A DNA stretch of 5,846 nt, taken from the NCBI GenBank assembly GCA_002059205.1, contig MVCQ01000107.1:1-5846 (forward strand), given 5' to 3'. The translations under genes and the position numbers were made by a program. The notes below the pieces were generated by a model. The model had not been told where the DNA came from and did not search any database. It was given only the letters and a program-made list of their open reading frames with translations. Origin of the DNA: Candidatus Latescibacteria bacterium 4484_107. Its GTDB lineage: Bacteria > Latescibacterota > 4484-107. Shown here in pieces: positions 1-5,846 of the stretch (its first letter is position 1; each line of letters starts with the position of its first letter).

Positions 1-87
1 AGGAATGAAAGTGAGAGGAACATTCTGAAGAATAGAGCCTTTTCTCACCTTCTCACCTCCTCACTTTCACCTCGTCCCACTTTCACA
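1..87. repeat. Degenerate short-repeat tract upstream of the first gene
   Basis: This leader is built from repeated short words. TTCTCACCT occurs at 42-50 and again, sharing one base, at 50-58, and CACTTTCAC occurs at 62-70 and 78-86. The left part carries the complement: TGAAAGTGAG at 6-15 is the exact reverse complement of 60-69, so the tract could fold back with a loop of about 44 nt. No gene is apparent here. It may be the right end of a longer repeat that starts outside the window. It resembles in style the other intergenic tracts in this window, though the words differ. Confidence 0.55.
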
Positions 88-117
88 AGGTTCCAGCGCA
101 TTTCGGAGAACCATTAA

Positions 118-798
118 ATGGCTGATCTGACGAAAAAACTCAAGGTGCTCATCCGGGGCCGGGAGGACGGAAAAACGATTCTGGATCGGATCCTTCCGGA
201 CAAGTCCAAAGACTCCCGCCTCGAGATTTTCAATCCGCTCAACATCGAGCTGGGGCAGTTCGTCGTGCTGGATTACGTGGATGCCGAACGGATCTGGGCG
301 CCGTACGATTTGGATATGGAGTATTTCCGTCGCGATACGTGGGAGGTCGTTGAGATCCTCGCCTATACCCGGAAAGCCGGTGCGGCAAGTTTCCCCTACA
401 CGATGTACACACTCCACGACGGCGAGGATACCGCGTACGTGTGGGCGGAGAAGGAGGGGGACGCGTTGAAGCTGCGTCTGCTCGCCCAGCGGGACGAGTT
501 CGCCTGGGACGACAATCCGGATCTGATGGATATCATCAAGTCCGGCGACAACCTCTTCGACGAGGAACTCGGCGTGGATGCGGTGAGGGATGCGCATTGG
601 AGCGCCGAACTCGTGATCCTCACCCGGGACGCACAGACCGAGCCCGCGATTGAGGAGACCGAAGCGGACGTCCACGTATTTCTCCATCAGCGTGAGGATA
701 CGACGGCGGAGAGCGTGCTCGTGTTCGAGATCCAGGAGGGCTGGGTCTATGTGCTTCAGGGCGCGCCCCTCAATCGAAGCGAGATCGATGTAATATAG
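118..798 (+). CDS. Uncharacterised acidic protein, possibly YjfK/DUF2491-like
   Basis: This gene encodes a 226-residue soluble protein with no signal peptide or membrane segment. The start is supported by GGAG at 105-108, 9 nt before ATG. After a short basic N-terminus (about residues 1-30), a stretch around 40-130 alternates aromatic and acidic residues, including LGQFVVLDYVDAERIW and YTLHDGEDTAYVWAEKEGD, which suggests a beta-rich fold. The C-terminus (about 185-226) reads as strand-rich, with VHVFLHQRE and ESVLVFEIQEGWVYVLQG. I do not recognise the family outright. The length, the closing strands and the position beside a DUF2170-like and a YjfJ-type PspA gene make a distant DUF2491 (YjfK) relative the best guess; a DUF4178-type domain is the alternative. 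No catalytic motif is visible. Its function is unknown, and a role accessory to the PspA protein is inferred from context only. An overlapping long reading frame on the opposite strand appears to be a shadow. Confidence 0.85.
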   Translation: MADLTKKLKVLIRGREDGKTILDRILPDKSKDSRLEIFNPLNIELGQFVVLDYVDAERIWAPYDLDMEYFRRDTWEVVEILAYTRKAGAASFPYTMYTLHDGEDTAYVWAEKEGDALKLRLLAQRDEFAWDDNPDLMDIIKSGDNLFDEELGVDAVRDAHWSAELVILTRDAQTEPAIEETEADVHVFLHQREDTTAESVLVFEIQEGWVYVLQGAPLNRSEIDVI

Positions 799-808
799 CA
801 AATGAGGT

Positions 809-860
809 ATGGAGTGCAGCGACTCCTGTCGTTCCGAAGTCAGGAGACTTCGCACTCCAT
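809..860. repeat. Cruciform-like inverted-repeat element with two inner hairpins
   Basis: A perfect 9-bp outer stem pairs ATGGAGTGC (809-817) with GCACTCCAT (852-860). Inside it are two small perfect hairpins: CGAC-TCCT-GTCG (820-831) and GAAGTC-AGGA-GACTTC (836-851). The two tetraloops, TCCT and AGGA, are reverse complements, so an alternative long hairpin can form through CTCCTG (823-828) and CAGGAG (841-846). There is no T-run after it, so it is not an intrinsic terminator. It sits between the first two genes, ending 7 nt before the Shine-Dalgarno of the second. It looks like a dispersed palindromic element (REP- or MITE-like) but could also act as RNA in the intercistronic message. Confidence 0.75.
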
Positions 861-881
861 CTTATCCAGGAGGCTTACATT

Positions 882-1313
882 ATGAAAACCATATCCGTTC
901 GAACTACGACGGATCAGAATCTTATCGAGTTCCTCGGAGATCAGGAGTACGAGGTCACGGAGGCAGGCGCGGAGGGCGGTCTGACCGTGTATGCAGTGCG
1001 TCGGTCCGAGGAGGAGCAACCCGTATTCATGTGGCGGACGGATGGCCTGCTGGCCTTTCGCGCGGTGCTGGGTGCGGAGGATAATATCCCGGAGGAGAAG
1101 CGGTCCGCGTTTTATCGCAAAGCGCTGGACGTCAACACGGAGATCAAACCCCTCGCGGTGGGGTTGGATACGGAAAGCGATCCGGCGATCTTCGTGGTAG
1201 AGGCGGCTCTGACATACACGAACTTGGACGCGAGTGAGGTGCTGAGCCTGCTCAACGCCTTCGATGTGCATCTGGAGACCGTTGTGAATCCGATATTGGA
1301 GGAGTTTCTTTAG
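882..1313 (+). CDS. DUF2170 (YjfI)-like protein
   Basis: This gene encodes a 143-residue soluble acidic protein. AGGAGG at 868-873 lies 8 nt before the ATG, so the start is firm. The body has the pattern I associate with DUF2170: a variable N-terminus, a strand pair leading to QPVFMWRTDGLLAFRAVL (about residues 46-63), a helix with a conserved-looking AFYRKALDVNTEIKPLAVGL (76-95), another strand FVVEAAL (104-110) and a C-terminal helix (about 113-143). This could be a chaperone-like alpha/beta fold of the YbjN kind, but that is inference. E. coli YjfI, the family's reference member, is encoded directly next to the PspA homologue YjfJ, and here too a YjfJ-type PspA gene follows. The molecular function is not established. 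The stop codon lies inside a 13-bp tandem duplication. Confidence is high for the gene and moderate for the family. Confidence 0.85.
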   Translation: MKTISVRTTTDQNLIEFLGDQEYEVTEAGAEGGLTVYAVRRSEEEQPVFMWRTDGLLAFRAVLGAEDNIPEEKRSAFYRKALDVNTEIKPLAVGLDTESDPAIFVVEAALTYTNLDASEVLSLLNAFDVHLETVVNPILEEFL

Positions 1314-1331
1314 AGGCATTCTTTAGAGGCA
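1306..1331. repeat. 13-bp perfect tandem duplication spanning a stop codon
   Basis: TTCTTTAGAGGCA occurs twice back to back, at 1306-1318 and 1319-1331. The first copy contains the last codons and the TAG stop (1311-1313) of the DUF2170-like gene. The second copy is outside the gene. It looks like a recent slippage or micro-duplication with no effect on the protein. Confidence 0.85.
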
Positions 1332-1340
1332 AAGGTAAAA

Positions 1341-1393
1341 GTTGAGGTTAAGGTCAAGGTTGAGTCCAATATCCTTCTTACTCTTGACCTTAA
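1341..1393. repeat. Hexamer tract with inverted arm
   Basis: Four near-identical hexamers run in tandem: GTTGAG (1341-1346), GTTAAG (1347-1352), GTCAAG (1353-1358) and GTTGAG (1359-1364). Within them TTAAGGTCAAG (1349-1359) is perfectly complementary to CTTGACCTTAA (1383-1393), giving an 11-bp stem with a 23-nt loop. No T-run follows, so a terminator is not indicated. It occupies the first part of the 313-bp gap between the DUF2170-like gene and the pspA-type gene. Confidence 0.7.
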
Positions 1394-1430
1394 GCAAATT
1401 TCATGTTGCTCTTGTTATGTTCCTTCTCAG

Positions 1431-1560
<130 letters not shown>

Positions 1561-1632
1561 GGGACGAAGAGGAACAAACCCACAAGAGCATTTTGAAAAT
1601 TATTTAGGCTGCTTAGATAAGGAGAGATGATT

Positions 1633-2328
1633 ATGGCATTCTGGGATCGGATTAAACGGCTTGGAGGCGTGGTCGGCGGCGAGGTGGACACCGCCATTGA
1701 GCAAGTGGAATATGCCCGTCTTCCTCAAACACTGGAGCGGGCCGTGCACGAGAAGGAGGAAGTGTTGCGGAAGGCCAAGGAGGGATACCACACGGCGCTG
1801 GCCGCGAAGAAGCGCATCGAACGAAGTATCCAGGAGTACGAGCAGAAGGTGACAAAGAGCCATCAGAGCGCGGTGCGTGCGCTCGAACTGGGGAAGGAAG
1901 CGCTGGCGCAGCAATTTTTGGAGGAGGAGAACAAGGCCAGGGTCTCGCTCGAACAATTTCAGGCTCAGTCCGTTGCGCACGATCCGGTGGTGGCCAAGGC
2001 GCGGGAGGCCGTGTCTCAGGTGCAGACCGCGCTGAACCAAATCCTGCTGGACCGGGACACGATGCTGAGCCAGAAACAGCAGGCGGATGCCCGGAAGGCC
2101 GTAAATCGCACCCTCGCCGGGCTGGAGTCGAGCGGGTCCGCGGCGGCTACGATGGACCGGATGAAGCGGCGACTGGAGCAGGAGAGCGATTCGGCGGCGG
2201 CGCTGGAGGTGATGGCCGGAGAAAACAAAAGCCTGGACGACGAACTGGAAGAGGCGGAAACCGCGGCCGGTTCCTCGGCGGCGCTTTCGGCGCTCAAGGC
2301 CGAGCTTGCGGGCAAGAACGCAGGGTAA
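1633..2328 (+). CDS. PspA/IM30 family protein, YjfJ type
   Basis: This gene encodes a membrane-binding, ESCRT-III-like coiled-coil protein of 231 residues. Family members assemble on the inner face of the cytoplasmic membrane and help maintain it under stress. I place the start at 1633 (MAFWDRIKRLGG) because GGAG at 1621-1624 is 8 nt away; the in-frame ATG at 1627 leaves only 2 nt. Residues 1-25 form the expected amphipathic membrane helix. Residues about 30-165 are almost continuous charged helix. The C-terminal segment around 167-231 (SAAATMDRMKRRLEQ, then AAALEVM and SLDDELEEA) fits the E. coli YjfJ pattern, where similar AA-L and LD-x-x-L-x-EA signatures occur, better than classical PspA. 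The two genes before it look like YjfK and YjfI partners. I see no sigma-54 site or pspF-like gene here, unlike the classical psp operon. A strong terminator follows about 90 bp downstream. Confidence 0.93.
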   Translation: MAFWDRIKRLGGVVGGEVDTAIEQVEYARLPQTLERAVHEKEEVLRKAKEGYHTALAAKKRIERSIQEYEQKVTKSHQSAVRALELGKEALAQQFLEEENKARVSLEQFQAQSVAHDPVVAKAREAVSQVQTALNQILLDRDTMLSQKQQADARKAVNRTLAGLESSGSAAATMDRMKRRLEQESDSAAALEVMAGENKSLDDELEEAETAAGSSAALSALKAELAGKNAG

Positions 2329-2420
2329 CGTTTAAGCTGAACTTCACCGCGTTCCGGGATTGTCGCCAAGGTTTGAGGGGCGGAGGCCGGAGACGCGTGG
2401 GAAGAAGATAGGAATAGCAC

Positions 2421-2454
2421 AAAAGGCCGGGGTGGCAGTTCCCGGCCTTTTCGC
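2421..2454 (+). terminator. Intrinsic terminator after the pspA-type gene
   Basis: AAAAGGCCGGG (2421-2431) pairs perfectly with CCCGGCCTTTT (2441-2451), giving an 11-bp stem with a 9-nt loop, a G+C-rich core and a T-run at the 3' edge. A further T-run lies at 2471-2476. The A-run on the 5' side means it could also work on the opposite strand. It is placed to end the transcript of the PspA-containing module. Confidence 0.85.
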
Positions 2455-2482
2455 ATGGGTGGTTTCGGCCTTTTTTGTACGT

Positions 2483-2727
2483 GAAATCCATTGGGATTCC
2501 GTGTGCATAAGCGTCTTTTTTTCTGACGTCCAATAATGAATTCGGACCTCCTGAAAAAAAACCGACATTCAGGCCGTAATAGCTCATTTTTTACTTGGAA
2601 AAATGAGACAAATTCCTTATCATTGCCGATCAGAAAAAGCAGATCGCGTCCGGGGCGATCTTGTTCCTTTTTATAAGCGCACCTATCCTGGATTCAAAAA
2701 AGTCATCGCCGTGCGGAGCGGCTTTGA
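2483..2727. other. Gene-free gap with two hairpins
   Basis: The gap of about 450 bp between the pspA-type gene and the GDPD gene has no convincing coding frame. After the terminator it is A+T-rich. One A+T-rich perfect hairpin pairs CTCATTTTT (2583-2591) with AAAAATGAG (2599-2607) across a 7-nt loop. A second element at 2641-2661 is described separately. Short frames on the minus strand run through the terminator and lack a ribosome site, so I do not call them. A small RNA cannot be excluded, but nothing points to a known family. Confidence 0.4.
2641..2672 (+). terminator. Possible second intrinsic terminator
   Basis: AGATCGC (2641-2647) pairs with GCGATCT (2655-2661) across a 7-nt loop, and is followed by a T-rich tail (TTGTTCCTTTTTAT). 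The AAAAAG just before the stem can pair with part of the T-run, so the structure may work in both directions. No gene ends just upstream on the + strand, so it could be a backup stop, the end of an unrecognised small transcript, or a leader structure of the GDPD gene. Confidence 0.45.
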
Positions 2728-2737
2728 GTGGGCCCAC
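2728..2737. promoter_or_regulatory. 10-bp palindrome upstream of the GDPD gene
   Basis: GTGGGCCCAC is perfectly self-complementary and lies 38 nt before the ATG at 2776. Its position would suit an operator for a dimeric regulator, or the 5' part of the leader. No recognisable -35/-10 pair could be assigned, and a 10-bp palindrome can arise by chance, so this is only a candidate. Confidence 0.25.
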
Positions 2738-2775
2738 CTGAAACGCTCACTTTTTTACGAGGAGGAAACAGACGG

Positions 2776-3504
2776 ATGATCCTGTACGGTCATCGGGGAG
2801 CACGCGGACTAGCTCCGGAGAATACCCTGGTCGCCTTCCGAAAGGCCAGGGATTTGGGGCTGGAGTGCGTCGAGTTGGATATTCAGATCACTTCGGACAA
2901 GCATCTCGTGGTTATGCACGATCATACGGTGGACCGGACGACCGACGGCAGCGGACGCGTGGGCGACTTGACGCTCGATGAGATCAAACACCTCGACGCA
3001 GGGAGCTTTTTCGCGCCGGAGTATCGGGGGATCCGGGTGCCGACTTTCGGGGAGTTCTGCGAGGAATTTGCTCAGACGTTCTCGATTCAGTTGGAAATCA
3101 AGTCCTACGACCGGCCGGAATACGAGGCGCTGATCCCGATCATGATCGCTCTTCTCCGACGCTATGGGTTATACGAACGCACTGTGGTGACTTCTTTTTC
3201 TACGGAGGTGCTCGAGGCGGTCAGGACGATGGAGCCGGGCTTGAACCGGGGCTACATCTCCAGCCGCGACCCGGAGGACAGCATCGAACGGGCCGCGAAA
3301 TTAGGCTGCGTCACCGTGTGCCTCGGGACCGGGATTCTAAGTCCGGCCATCGTGCGCGAAGCCCATGCCCGCGGAATGGAAGTAACAGGCTGGCAGGGCA
3401 ATACGGATCGGGAAATGGAGATCCTCTGGACCTGCCAGGTGGATGGTTTCAGTTCCGACGTTCCGGATTTTGCGATAGAATGGCTGCATAACCGCAGTAT
3501 ATAG
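2776..3504 (+). CDS. Glycerophosphodiester phosphodiesterase (GDPD family)
   Basis: The predicted enzyme hydrolyses glycerophosphodiesters, the deacylated head groups of phospholipids, to sn-glycerol-3-phosphate and an alcohol, usually with a divalent metal. It is 242 residues long, the normal size of a single-domain cytoplasmic GDPD, with no signal peptide. The start at 2776 is chosen because AGGAGG (2760-2765) is 10 nt upstream; an in-frame GTG at 2728 would add 16 residues and overlap the palindrome and ribosome site. The family signature is complete: HRG at 6-8, PENT at 14-17, metal ligands E33 and D35 in ELDIQ, catalytic H48 in MHDHTVDRTTDGSG, E107 in LEIK, SFS at 140-142, and VDGFSSDVPD near 222-231 corresponding to the usual D-G-x-x-T/S-D-x-P ending. 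The GW-Q-x-N motif (205-209) replaces the more usual W-T-V-N. Its substrate is not predictable. It stands alone, with long leaders on both sides. Confidence 0.95.
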   Translation: MILYGHRGARGLAPENTLVAFRKARDLGLECVELDIQITSDKHLVVMHDHTVDRTTDGSGRVGDLTLDEIKHLDAGSFFAPEYRGIRVPTFGEFCEEFAQTFSIQLEIKSYDRPEYEALIPIMIALLRRYGLYERTVVTSFSTEVLEAVRTMEPGLNRGYISSRDPEDSIERAAKLGCVTVCLGTGILSPAIVREAHARGMEVTGWQGNTDREMEILWTCQVDGFSSDVPDFAIEWLHNRSI

Positions 3505-3533
3505 CCTTACTTTTTTCTCTCATCCAGACCCTC

Positions 3534-3561
3534 ACGTTTCACGTTTCAGGTTTTACGTTTC
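3534..3561. repeat. ACGTTTC heptamer tract
   Basis: Four 7-bp units run in tandem: ACGTTTC (3534-3540), ACGTTTC (3541-3547), the decayed AGGTTTT (3548-3554) and ACGTTTC (3555-3561). They fill the middle of the 110-bp gap between the GDPD and DUF362 genes. It is another member of the short-period intergenic tracts seen across this window. I see no paired promoter elements in it. Confidence 0.75.
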
Positions 3562-3614
3562 ATTTCCTTAGGACAAGTATCCAATCATTACTCCTCTATA
3601 TGGAGAAATGCACC

Positions 3615-4838
3615 ATGTCCCTTTCAACAAACTACACGGTTCGCGCCGTGCATTGCGACCATCGGGCCTCGGACGAGGAGGTGTACGAGGCGCTCCGGCG
3701 CGCTACGAAACCATTGATGCGCTCGTGGGAGCCGCTGGAGCGCGCCCGGAAAATTGTGATCAAGCCCAATATGAGATTTAATCCGGAGCATGTCGCTTAT
3801 TTTGAGGGCCGGCGCCGGGAGTTGGTGGATGATGCGGCATTGCGCGCCACGCTGCGCCTTTTGAGGGAGCGCACCTCCGCACAGCTTACCGTGATAGACG
3901 ATGCGATGATGCCCCGCCAGAGTGAAGAGAGTCCCTATCCGGTGGACGTGAACTATGTACCGATCCTCGAGGCGTTCGGTGTGCAATTCGTGAACGCGAG
4001 CGATCCGCCCTTGGTGTGGCGTGACGTCCCGGGCGGAGGCGCGATGTTCGCTCGCTACCAGATCAACACGCATCTCGCCGAGGCCGATGCGGTGGTATCG
4101 CTGGCGAAGATGAAGTCCCATGCCTATATGGGCGTGACCTTGTGCCTGAAAAATTTGTTCGGCTTTCCCCCGATGATGCCCCACGGAAAGCCCCGGACTT
4201 ATTTTCATCACCTCATCCGGCTCTCATACGTACTTCCCGATCTTGGGATGCTCACCAAGCCATGCCTCAATATCGTGGAAGGACTGACCGGACAATCCGT
4301 CCGCGAATGGGGTGGGGAAGGACGCATCTGCGATACTCTGATTGCGGGGGATCATCCGGTGGCTACGGATGCCTGCGGGACATGGTTGATGGGCCACGAT
4401 CCCGCATCGGACTGGCCCACGCCTCCGTTCCGGCGCGACCGCAATGCGCTTTTGGTGGCGGCGGAGCATGGATTCGGCACGGTGGATATAAACGAGATAG
4501 ACTTCGAGACGGAGGTGACGCGTCCGCTCGCGGCCTTCGATTCTAAGGAGACGGATGCGGACGAGATGGTGCTCAGTTGGCGTCGAACCGCGTGCGAGCA
4601 GGGCTTGTTCTATCGCGATCATCAGAAGGAACTCGTCTCCCGCTATGCCGGAGAGTACATTTTCCTTCAGGACGGCGAAGTCGTGTGGCATGGTCCCGAT
4701 CCCCATCGTCTTGGAAGCCGGCGGGAGTTGAGCGGAGCGAAAAAAGACAGCGCCCTGTGGATGAAGTTCGTGGACCCGGACGACGTGGAGGGCGAGCATT
4801 TTGAGGTGTACGAGGAGGTGCTCAAGGGGCTTGGGTAG
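3615..4838 (+). CDS. DUF362 domain protein with DUF5678-like C-terminal tail
   Basis: This gene encodes a 407-residue soluble protein. The start at 3615 (MSLSTNYTV) is favoured because GGAG at 3602-3605 lies 9 nt before it; the in-frame ATG at 3600 overlaps that site and has none of its own. The DUF362 signature is clear: VIKPNM (48-53), then ADAVVSLAKMKSHAYMGVTLCLKNLFGFPP (157-186), H-x-x-G-K and H198/H199, a LNIVEGLTG segment, and LIAGDHPVATDACGTWLMGHDP. Residues about 336-395, with YAGEYIFLQDGEVVWHGPD, resemble the short DUF5678 domain that usually occurs in separate small proteins. I see no CxxCxxC ferredoxin motif, which some DUF362 proteins carry. DUF362 has no settled biochemical role, and none can be inferred from the neighbours. 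The gene is preceded by a repeat tract and followed by a repeat-rich gap, suggesting a single-gene unit. Confidence 0.93.
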   Translation: MSLSTNYTVRAVHCDHRASDEEVYEALRRATKPLMRSWEPLERARKIVIKPNMRFNPEHVAYFEGRRRELVDDAALRATLRLLRERTSAQLTVIDDAMMPRQSEESPYPVDVNYVPILEAFGVQFVNASDPPLVWRDVPGGGAMFARYQINTHLAEADAVVSLAKMKSHAYMGVTLCLKNLFGFPPMMPHGKPRTYFHHLIRLSYVLPDLGMLTKPCLNIVEGLTGQSVREWGGEGRICDTLIAGDHPVATDACGTWLMGHDPASDWPTPPFRRDRNALLVAAEHGFGTVDINEIDFETEVTRPLAAFDSKETDADEMVLSWRRTACEQGLFYRDHQKELVSRYAGEYIFLQDGEVVWHGPDPHRLGSRRELSGAKKDSALWMKFVDPDDVEGEHFEVYEEVLKGLG

Positions 4839-4943
4839 GTCGCTGGCTTTCGGTGTCTCACCGTGGCGTAACACATAAAGCAGGAAGCCGTTGTGCGTTT
4901 ATCTCAAGAAGGAAACGTTTGCAGTAACTTCGCAGTGCCGTTT

Positions 4944-4977
4944 TACCGCGGAGCGCGCAGAGAACGCAGAGAGATGC
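4944..4977. repeat. GCAGAGAACGCAGAG-type dispersed repeat
   Basis: The stretch beginning TACCGCGGAGCGCGCAGAGA and continuing through ACGCAGAGAGATGCG matches the widely seen intergenic repeat built on (G/A)CGCAGAGA words. CGCAGAGA occurs twice, at 4956-4963 and 4965-4972. It lies in the 272-bp gap between the DUF362 gene and the beta-propeller gene. Apart from this and the A+T-rich stretch near 5049-5082, I see no gene or RNA in that gap. Confidence 0.65.
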
Positions 4978-5048
4978 GTAACGTAAAATGCAAGCCGAAG
5001 AACGGATGCCGCACCATGCGCCCATTTTCACCTGAAAGACCGGGTTGG

Positions 5049-5095
5049 GAAATCTGAAACCGGCAATCTTAAATCGGAAATTATCCAAAATTCCG
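5049..5095. repeat. Degenerate AAATC tract with a weak inverted repeat
   Basis: GAAATCTGAAA, AATCTTAAATCGG and GAAATT follow one another at 5049-5082, reading as decayed copies of an AAATCTG-like unit. At the right end CGGAA (5075-5079) and TTCCG (5091-5095) form a weak inverted repeat just before the Shine-Dalgarno of the next gene. This could be a leader structure or just part of the tract. Confidence 0.35.
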
Positions 5096-5110
5096 CAAAA
5101 GGAGAACCCC

Positions 5111-5846
5111 ATGCAGATGCTCTACGAAGGTCATCCCGCCATCGAATCCCAGTCTCAGGGATGGGAGTTTATCCAGACGAAGCCGGAGGTCCTTCCGGAG
5201 CCGGTGTTCAAGGGCGCTACGGACACGGACGGAATCGGCGTCTCGATCTACGGGTCCGTGCTGGAGGATGGCGGGCGGTTTCGGATGTGGTATCAGGCGT
5301 GGCCTAAAAACTGGGATGCCACGGATTCGGTGGGCGTGGGGTACGCGGAAAGCGAAGACGGGATCACGTGGGCGCGGCCGAAATTAGGACTGATCGAAAG
5401 CGCGGGATCCGGGGACAATAATCTCACCGATCTGCCGTTTCATTGCCCTTCGGTGTTCGTAGATCCGGCGGCTCCCTCCCACGCGCGATACCGGGCCACC
5501 GGATATGCCACTCCCGCCAAAAGTCAGGGCCGCTATTCGCGGATCATCCGGCGAAAAGGATACTTCTCCGCGCATTCGTCCGACGGGCTGCACTGGGAAA
5601 TCGATAATTCGGAGCCGACTTGGGAAGGAGCGGATGTGATCACCAGTGCGTACGATCTCTACCACAGCCGGATAGTGGTGGCTTTGAAGCGTTCCCACCG
5701 GTTTCGGGGAATACCGAGGCGTTCGGTGTTCCTGTCCGTCGGCGATGGCACAAGCTGGTCCGATCCGGTGCGGGCGGTGATCCCGGACGAATATGACGAT
5801 GTGATGGCTCAGGCGCACGGCATGGTCACCGGGGACTATTACGGGA
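5111..5846 (+). CDS. Glycosyl-hydrolase-like beta-propeller protein (GH43/GH32 type), 3' end missing
   Basis: The reading frame is open from ATG at 5111 to the window end, giving the first 245 residues. AAAGGAG at 5098-5104 is 6 nt upstream. There is no signal peptide, so a cytoplasmic location is likely. Repeated blade motifs indicate a five-bladed propeller of the arabinanase/sucrase superfamily: GYAESEDGITWARPKLGL (77-94), FSAHSSDGLHWEI (152-164) and LSVGDGTSWSDP (208-219), each with an S-x-D-G-x-x-W or similar turn. RFRMWYQAW (56-64), the GDNN at 101-104 and HCPSVFVDP (111-119) are further segments I associate with this kind of protein. The catalytic acids cannot be assigned with confidence, and many relatives are annotated only as hypothetical or sialidase-like. 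A role in carbohydrate turnover is inference. The full length is unknown because the gene continues beyond the window. Confidence 0.85.
   Translation, partial: MQMLYEGHPAIESQSQGWEFIQTKPEVLPEPVFKGATDTDGIGVSIYGSVLEDGGRFRMWYQAWPKNWDATDSVGVGYAESEDGITWARPKLGLIESAGSGDNNLTDLPFHCPSVFVDPAAPSHARYRATGYATPAKSQGRYSRIIRRKGYFSAHSSDGLHWEIDNSEPTWEGADVITSAYDLYHSRIVVALKRSHRFRGIPRRSVFLSVGDGTSWSDPVRAVIPDEYDDVMAQAHGMVTGDYYG

Noticed and set aside
67..855. Long open frame on the minus strand antisense to the first gene
   Set aside because: It overlaps a well-supported + strand gene with a strong ribosome site and runs into the cruciform repeat. It is best explained as an antisense shadow of G+C-rich codon use.
1593..1619. 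Possible sigma-70 promoter (TTGAAA and TAGATA) before the pspA-type gene
   Set aside because: The spacing is only 15 nt and the -10 would overlap the Shine-Dalgarno site. No GG-N10-GC sigma-54 site was seen either.
2294..2587. Minus-strand frame of 97 codons in the gap before the GDPD gene
   Set aside because: It passes through the perfect terminator and into the end of the pspA-type gene, and has no ribosome site or recognisable protein features.
2728..2775. N-terminal extension of the GDPD protein from a GTG start
   Set aside because: The extra 16 residues are not part of the family fold, and the AGGAGG site lies inside this stretch, correctly spaced for the ATG at 2776.
3483..3517. Terminator after the GDPD gene (CTGC/GCAG with a T-run)
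   Set aside because: The stem is only 4 bp, lies inside the coding end, and is separated from the T-run by about 13 nt.

Overview
The window looks like chromosomal DNA of an uncultivated, probably Gram-negative bacterium. Coding regions are visibly G+C-rich with strong Shine-Dalgarno sites, while the gaps between genes are A+T-richer and full of short degenerate repeats. All six protein genes lie on the + strand. The mix of genes (PspA-type envelope protein, GDPD, DUF362, sucrase/arabinanase-like beta-propeller) and of intergenic repeats (GGAGTCA/GAAGTCA, ACGTTTC and GCAGAGAACGCAGAG types) recalls genomes of the Poribacteria/Latescibacterota/Planctomycetes sort. That placement is an impression, not a demonstrated assignment. 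There is no sign of a phage, transposase, CRISPR array, tRNA or rRNA.

Region 1 (118-2328) is the most interesting. It holds an acidic 226-aa protein, a 143-aa protein resembling DUF2170/YjfI, and a coiled-coil PspA/IM30 protein whose C-terminal pattern fits the YjfJ branch. In E. coli, yjfI (DUF2170), yjfJ (PspA-like) and yjfK (DUF2491) lie together, so this is probably a reordered K-I-J version of that little-understood envelope module. A good intrinsic terminator (2421-2451) closes it. The genes are separated by structured repeats: a cruciform-like element with two inner hairpins whose loops are complementary (809-860), a 13-bp tandem duplication spanning a stop codon (1306-1331), a hexamer tract with an inverted arm (1341-1393), and 12 consecutive heptamers (1431-1514).

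Region 2 (2329-2775) is a gene-free gap of about 450 bp. It holds the terminator, two further hairpins and a 10-bp palindrome, and leads into an intact 242-aa glycerophosphodiester phosphodiesterase (2776-3504).

Region 3 (3505-4838) has an ACGTTTC heptamer tract followed by a 407-aa DUF362 protein with a C-terminal tail that looks like a small DUF5678-type domain.

Region 4 (4839-5846) has a dispersed-repeat gap, then the first 245 codons of a cytoplasmic-looking beta-propeller protein of glycosyl-hydrolase (GH43/GH32-like) type, cut off by the window end. The last three genes each have their own leader and are probably separate transcription units. GDPD and the PspA module both touch membrane lipid biology, but nothing in the sequence ties them into one pathway.
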